From NCBI GenBank assembly GCA_009936695.1, contig JAACEA010000332.1, positions 1 through 6,418 of the forward strand: a DNA stretch of 6,418 bases, in the 5' to 3' direction. Below, piece after piece: positions 4,601 to 6,418 of the stretch (position 1 is its first letter; every line of letters begins with the position of its first letter). The position numbers and the translations under genes are program-made. Below the pieces are notes generated by a model that had not been told where the DNA came from, did not search any database, and worked only from the letters and a program-made list of their open reading frames with translations. This DNA is from Planctomycetia bacterium (GTDB lineage Bacteria > Planctomycetota > Phycisphaerae > Phycisphaerales > SM1A02).

Positions 4601-6418
4601 ACGTGGCCCCGATGCATCTCGCCGCCGGACGTCCATCCGGCGCACCGGTCGCCTTCGCCCTCGACGGGTATCCGATCCTCGGGCCGACCGACCTGGCGGG
4701 ACGCCGCCCCGTCGACCTCGATGGTTCCCACGGCCACGAACACCCGCATCCGCATCCCGATGCGGGCGAGACCTGGCTGGAAGCCCCGTACCACTACCAC
4801 GGCAGCGATGATCGCCCTCCCTACGTTCAGGCGTCGTTCCACGGCGAGGTCGATCTCGAGAATCGGCCCAACGCCCGCGGGGTCCGGCCCTTCACCCAGC
4901 CGCTGCGTGGTGCGATCGTCTCTGGATTCGAGGCGATCGAAGCGGCGCACTGGCGACTCACCTACACCCTCGCGGGAGACGAACACATCATCGACTACCG
5001 TCGTCTGCCGGACGGATCCTGGCGGTTCGAGTTCATCGACCCGAATCGTGAAGGACGGGTCGAAACCCATCCCGATCGACGGAACGGCAGGGCTCGATCG
5101 GACTCCTCCAACCTGCCCGCCGAGATCCCGCAGGAGGCACGCCGACCGAGCAGCTCCCGCAACCGTGGTTCGGAGCGCCCCGGGTCGGAACCAGCCGAAC
5201 GGGACGGAGGCGATCGCCCCCACATCATCCTGCTCCTCTCGGACGACCAGGGCTGGAACGGCCTGTCCGTCCCGATGGAACCGGGGAACCCCGGGTCCGG
5301 GAGCGATTTCGTCAGGACGCCGCGGCTGGCGGAGCTGGCCGAACGCGGCATGCGCGTCTCCAACGGCTACGCGCCGGCCCCTGTCTGCTCGCCGAGTCGG
5401 GCCAGCATCCAGACCGGAAGAACCCCTGGCCAGTTGCACTGGACCAAGGCCGCCAGATCGGTCACCGCGGCCGACGGCCATGCGCTGATTCCCCCCGTCA
5501 GTGAACGGAACCTCGACGCGGCGTACTCCACGATCGGCGAAATCCTGAAGCAGGCCGGCTACACCACCGCTCATTTCGGCAAGTGGCATCTCTCCGGGGG
5601 CGGACCGGGCGCCCACGGCTACGACGCGCACGACGGGGACACCGGCAACGCCGACGCCGCACCGCACGTCGCGCCGAATCCGGTGGACATCATGGGCATG
5701 ACGACCCGCGCCGAAGAATTCATCGATGCGGCCCGGGCCACTGGCACGCCCTTCTTCCTGCAGATGTCCTACCACGCGCTGCACTATCCCCAGAACGCGT
5801 CCCCTGAACTCATCGAACGGTACCGGGCGGCAGATGGCCGCCGGAACGAGAAGGAGATCCTCCGGGCCGCCATGACCGAGGAGCTCGACACGGGCGTCGG
5901 TCGACTGATCGATCACCTCGACGATCTCGGCATCACCGAGAACACCTACATCATCTACATGAGTGACAACGGGGGTGGTGGAAGCGGTGGCCGCCAACGG
6001 ACGCTGCGCGGCGGGAAGGGCGGGCTGTGGGAAGGTGGCATCCGTGTGCCGTTCATCATCCAGGGTCCGGACATCCCGTCCGGATCGACGCATGACATCC
6101 GGATCACTGGAACGGATCTGCTGCCCACCTTCGCCGCGATCGCCGGCTCGAAGTCCGCACTCCCCGACGGGATCGAAGGCGGCGACTTCCTGCCCGTGCT
6201 GACCGGGAACGCCGACTCGGTCGACCGACCTCACGACTTCCTGACGTTTCATTTCCCCCACTATCAAGGCCAGGACGGCCCCCAGTCGGCGATCATCAAG
6301 GACGACCTCAAACTGGTCAAGCACTACGAGACCGACAGCGTCCAGCTGTTCGATCTCGCGATCGACCCGGGAGAATCCAGGGACCTCGCCTCGGCCAGGG
6401 CAGGCGATGCCGGCCGCC
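1642..6418 (+). CDS. Giant mosaic exported protein: sulfatase, beta-sandwich, EF-hands, YHYH domain, sulfatase (3'-truncated)
   Basis: One reading frame with no stop runs from ATG 1642 to the window edge, 1592 complete codons. Order by residue: weak signal sequence 1-15; sulfatase A 24-432 (CAPTR 74-78); Arg/Gly linker 437-482; galactose-binding-like beta-sandwich 483-653; four EF-hands 686-790; Arg/Gly linker 794-853; YHYH domain 866-1142; hydrophilic linker 1143-1192; sulfatase B 1193 to the edge (CSPSR 1249-1253). Both sulfatases are of the Cys type, whose Cys is oxidised to formylglycine by a maturase before export. Such enzymes hydrolyse sulfate esters, usually with an active-site calcium. 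Most bacterial sulfatases of this family are 450-600 residues with one catalytic domain, so this is about three times the usual length. No signal peptide or ribosome site interrupts the inter-domain linkers, which argues for one polypeptide. Sulfatase B seems to lack only its last few tens of residues, but more domains could follow. The substrate is unknown; a sulfated polysaccharide is an inference. Confidence 0.9.
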   Translation, partial: MMLTSILVGVAIAATGRPVVPAPDRPNVVLILIDDMGWKDIGVTGSTVHRTPNLDRLARTGMVFDAAYASAPNCAPTRACIMTGLWTPRHGVYTVEDSMGGRADARRFLAPPNTTELATEFRTIAESLRDAGYDTACIGKWNLGQGQNRPHSPTGQGFDEFRHYKRLGFREGYFDGDRYSTDALFDEAIDFAEGCGETPFFVFLAPDAVHTPLDAPPATVARYASLDPDQATYAAMVDHVDQGVGRLVDALPEDTIFIFTSDNGGDVSDNAPLRGRKGSLLEGGIRVPLVISGPGVNPGRTETPTQSIDLPPTMLDLCGVEPAEADRFDGTSLAQELQGGPGPDRDAIFWHFPAYIGGNVPSSAIRLGDWKLIQSLEDESIELYDLARDPGESRDLADRVPERAASMLARLERWRRDTKAPGLLGPNPDFDPSTVRSGRGGGGGERARRGGSNTRQSARERGRNRGADATSPRGGRPRPTSVTANVYADNWFEMHVNGRLVAVDSIEFTPHNVVSFEIVPEYPMTIAIRARDFADPETGLEYDGTNIGDGGLIVSIDGVVVSDDAWRVRTIHHGPIDANMNRPRVRRSAEPDGWTRPGFDDSTWTAATEHTRAEVRPNAPTFDTVDWGAAQFIWDGDLDLDNTVLFRTTIDAPPSSTSAMPPEGRETRRPDSRDAAPVTRDPNAQPWLVAHADELDRDGDDVLEREELEADLEVTLRSADRDRDGRISSDESRDMRGVRSASAGFLRGHFDELDSDGDGSVSSIELSDGFDRMFRNMDTDRDDRINAAERQAAGDRQERGGRGNAGGRNQGQDADGRERRGGRGRDGQRGGRRDAEGGDRGGRGGGNLRSRREAGFVVPETNVGEAPPQVAAFRDVPGVDVRWDEDWIYVQSDGMPDHPMMIGIRSWNQQVPIPHAYRDGNAFRIPRNPIPSSTPTPIPFDGPVAVAINGVPIFNPIKQDGRTDTSTAGELDRWGGHAGRGDDYHYHVAPMHLAAGRPSGAPVAFALDGYPILGPTDLAGRRPVDLDGSHGHEHPHPHPDAGETWLEAPYHYHGSDDRPPYVQASFHGEVDLENRPNARGVRPFTQPLRGAIVSGFEAIEAAHWRLTYTLAGDEHIIDYRRLPDGSWRFEFIDPNREGRVETHPDRRNGRARSDSSNLPAEIPQEARRPSSSRNRGSERPGSEPAERDGGDRPHIILLLSDDQGWNGLSVPMEPGNPGSGSDFVRTPRLAELAERGMRVSNGYAPAPVCSPSRASIQTGRTPGQLHWTKAARSVTAADGHALIPPVSERNLDAAYSTIGEILKQAGYTTAHFGKWHLSGGGPGAHGYDAHDGDTGNADAAPHVAPNPVDIMGMTTRAEEFIDAARATGTPFFLQMSYHALHYPQNASPELIERYRAADGRRNEKEILRAAMTEELDTGVGRLIDHLDDLGITENTYIIYMSDNGGGGSGGRQRTLRGGKGGLWEGGIRVPFIIQGPDIPSGSTHDIRITGTDLLPTFAAIAGSKSALPDGIEGGDFLPVLTGNADSVDRPHDFLTFHFPHYQGQDGPQSAIIKDDLKLVKHYETDSVQLFDLAIDPGESRDLASARAGDAGR
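1711..2937 (+). other. Sulfatase domain A (Cys-type), with Asn replacing the GKWHLG histidine
   Basis: Residues 24-432 of the mosaic protein form a complete alkaline-phosphatase-superfamily sulfatase domain. Visible catalytic elements: metal-binding Asp34-Asp35 in LILIDDMGW; the formylglycine site CAPTR at 74-78 (Cys74, Arg78) followed by the TGLWTPRHG helix; GKWNLG with Lys140; His210 in VHTPL; Asp262-Asn263 in SDNGG; Lys277 in LRGRKG; then EGGIRVP (282-288). The C-terminal subdomain ends with LYDLARDPGESRDLA (383-397). The residue after GKW, normally the His equivalent to His125 of human arylsulfatase A, is Asn142. All other positions are conserved, so the fold is sound, but catalysis may be slowed or altered. 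Subfamily and substrate cannot be assigned by eye. Confidence 0.9.
2950..3087 (+). other. Arg/Gly-rich inter-domain linker 1
   Basis: Residues 437-482 are almost wholly Gly, Arg, Ser, Thr, Glu and Asn, with GRGGGGGERARRGG at 438-451. There are no hydrophobic core positions, so this is a flexible, strongly basic tether between sulfatase A and the beta-sandwich. The composition resembles linker 2. Confidence 0.8.
3088..3600 (+). other. Galactose-binding-like beta-sandwich domain
   Basis: Residues 483-653 alternate polar and hydrophobic residues as in beta strands. It begins VYADNWFEMHVNG (486-498), typical of carbohydrate-binding jelly-roll modules in which a strand carries WxxxxVNG. It also has YPMTIAIRARDFADP (523-537) and GFDDSTWTAA (598-607), like the FDDS.W motif of galactose-binding domains in GH2 and GH78 enzymes. 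It ends with an AQFIWDGDLDLDNTVLFR region (629-646). I recall similar modules next to YHYH domains, but cannot verify that here. Likely role: binding of glycan or stabilising the fusion. The fold is inferred from motifs only. Confidence 0.6.
3697..4011 (+). other. Four EF-hand calcium-binding motifs
   Basis: Four 12-residue DxDxDG-type loops occur. Loop 1, 696-707 (Asp696, Asp698, Asp700, Glu707), has Asp in place of Gly at position 6. Loop 2, 720-731 (Asp720, 722, 724, Gly725, Ile727, Glu731), is canonical. Loop 3, 754-765 (Asp754, 756, 758, Gly759, Val761, Glu765), is canonical. Loop 4, 778-789 (Asp778, 780, 782, Ile785, Glu789), has Asp at position 6. Their spacing suggests two helix-loop-helix pairs. 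They most likely bind calcium in the extracytoplasmic space. Bacterial EF-hands of this kind are common in exported planctomycete proteins, where they usually stiffen the protein and are not thought to signal. Confidence 0.85.
4021..4200 (+). other. Arg/Gly-rich inter-domain linker 2
   Basis: Residues 794-853 are rich in Gly, Arg, Gln, Asp and Glu, with RGG-type repeats such as RGGRGRDGQRGGRR (819-832) and GGDRGGRGGG (837-846). It joins the EF-hands to the YHYH domain. It has no hydrophobic residues apart from a few Ala and one Leu. Confidence 0.8.
4237..5067 (+). other. YHYH domain
   Basis: Residues 866-1142 match the YHYH protein family, named after its conserved tetrapeptide. DDYHYHVAP lies at 982-990 and a second copy, PYHYHG, at 1049-1054. 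Between them are FALDGYPILGP (1005-1015), a family hallmark, and a His cluster SHGHEHPHPHP (1029-1039). Upstream is a WNQQVPIPHAY segment (907-917) and a beta-rich stretch ending FDGPVAVAINGVPIFNP (940-956). The family is exported and of unknown biochemical function; the histidines suggest metal binding, which is inference. Confidence 0.85.
5068..5217 (+). other. Hydrophilic inter-domain linker 3
   Basis: Residues 1143-1192 are rich in Arg, Ser, Glu, Pro and Gly, with a short EIPQEARRP stretch (1161-1169). There is no signal peptide or start-site signal just before sulfatase B, so sulfatase B is translated as part of the same chain. Confidence 0.75.
5218..6418 (+). other. Sulfatase domain B (Cys-type), full catalytic set visible, C-terminus cut by window edge
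   Basis: Residues 1193-1592 form a second Cys-type sulfatase. Catalytic elements: Asp1201-Asp1202 in LLLSDDQGW; CSPSR 1249-1253 (Cys1249, Arg1253); GKWHLS with Lys1314 and His1316; His1381 in SYHALHYP; Asp1442-Asn1443 in MSDNGGG; Lys1459 in LRGGKGG; then EGGIRVP (1464-1470). All match the arylsulfatase catalytic set, so activity is expected after formylglycine maturation. The C-terminal motif QLFDLAIDPGESRDLA (1568-1583) echoes sulfatase A, and the domain is almost finished at the edge. The rest of the sequence is clearly divergent from A (for example CSPSR against CAPTR), so this is not a recent duplication. Confidence 0.92.

Noticed and set aside
2950..5217. Assembly error joining separate genes
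   Set aside because: The frame stays open through all three linkers, no start signals or signal peptides occur before later domains, and the linkers share composition. It cannot be fully excluded without reads.
4547..5488. 313-codon + strand frame overlapping the YHYH region in another phase
   Set aside because: Its Arg/Pro/Ser/Thr-rich product lacks any motif, while the overlapping frame carries YHYH and CSPSR.
4189..6324. 711-codon open frame on the minus strand
   Set aside because: It lies wholly opposite the YHYH and sulfatase B domains, whose motifs are unmistakable on the + strand. Its translation has no recognisable domain and is a GC-rich antisense shadow.

Overview
The window is GC-rich bacterial DNA read almost entirely on the + strand in one frame (codons starting at 1, 4, 7...). 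It suggests a free-living, probably marine or aquatic member of the Planctomycetota (Phycisphaerae-like). That placement is an inference from the secreted Cys-type sulfatases, the YHYH module, the zinc-ribbon membrane proteins and the GC-rich codons; no marker gene is present to prove it.

Layout. (1) Positions 1-483 hold the 3' part of a membrane-protein gene. It opens with an imperfect AAC repeat that reads in frame as an Asn/Gly tract. (2) Positions 511-1560 hold a 349-codon membrane protein with a central CPEC-x10-CPEC zinc ribbon. Its C-terminal half is paralogous to gene 1, and its N-terminal half may be a degenerate UbiA-like membrane domain. A likely intrinsic terminator overlaps its stop codon. 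(3) From the ATG at 1642 to the window end there is one uninterrupted reading frame of at least 1592 codons. I translated it row by row and found no stop.

Gene 3 is the main content and the most unusual item. It encodes a predicted exported mosaic protein: short signal sequence, sulfatase A (CAPTR motif), Arg/Gly-rich linker, galactose-binding-like beta-sandwich, four EF-hands, second Arg/Gly-rich linker, YHYH domain, third hydrophilic linker, sulfatase B (CSPSR motif). It is still open at the window edge. Sulfatase B keeps every catalytic residue I can check. Sulfatase A has Asn where the GKWHLG motif normally has the active-site His. A reasonable inference is a calcium-stabilised extracytoplasmic enzyme acting on sulfated polysaccharide, with sulfatase A altered or specialised. 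The substrate cannot be read from the sequence.

The two membrane genes appear to form a tandem-duplicate pair. The terminator and the 81-nt gap suggest the mosaic gene is a separate transcription unit. No RNA gene, CRISPR array, insertion sequence or attachment site was seen. Long frames on the minus strand are antisense shadows of the mosaic gene.
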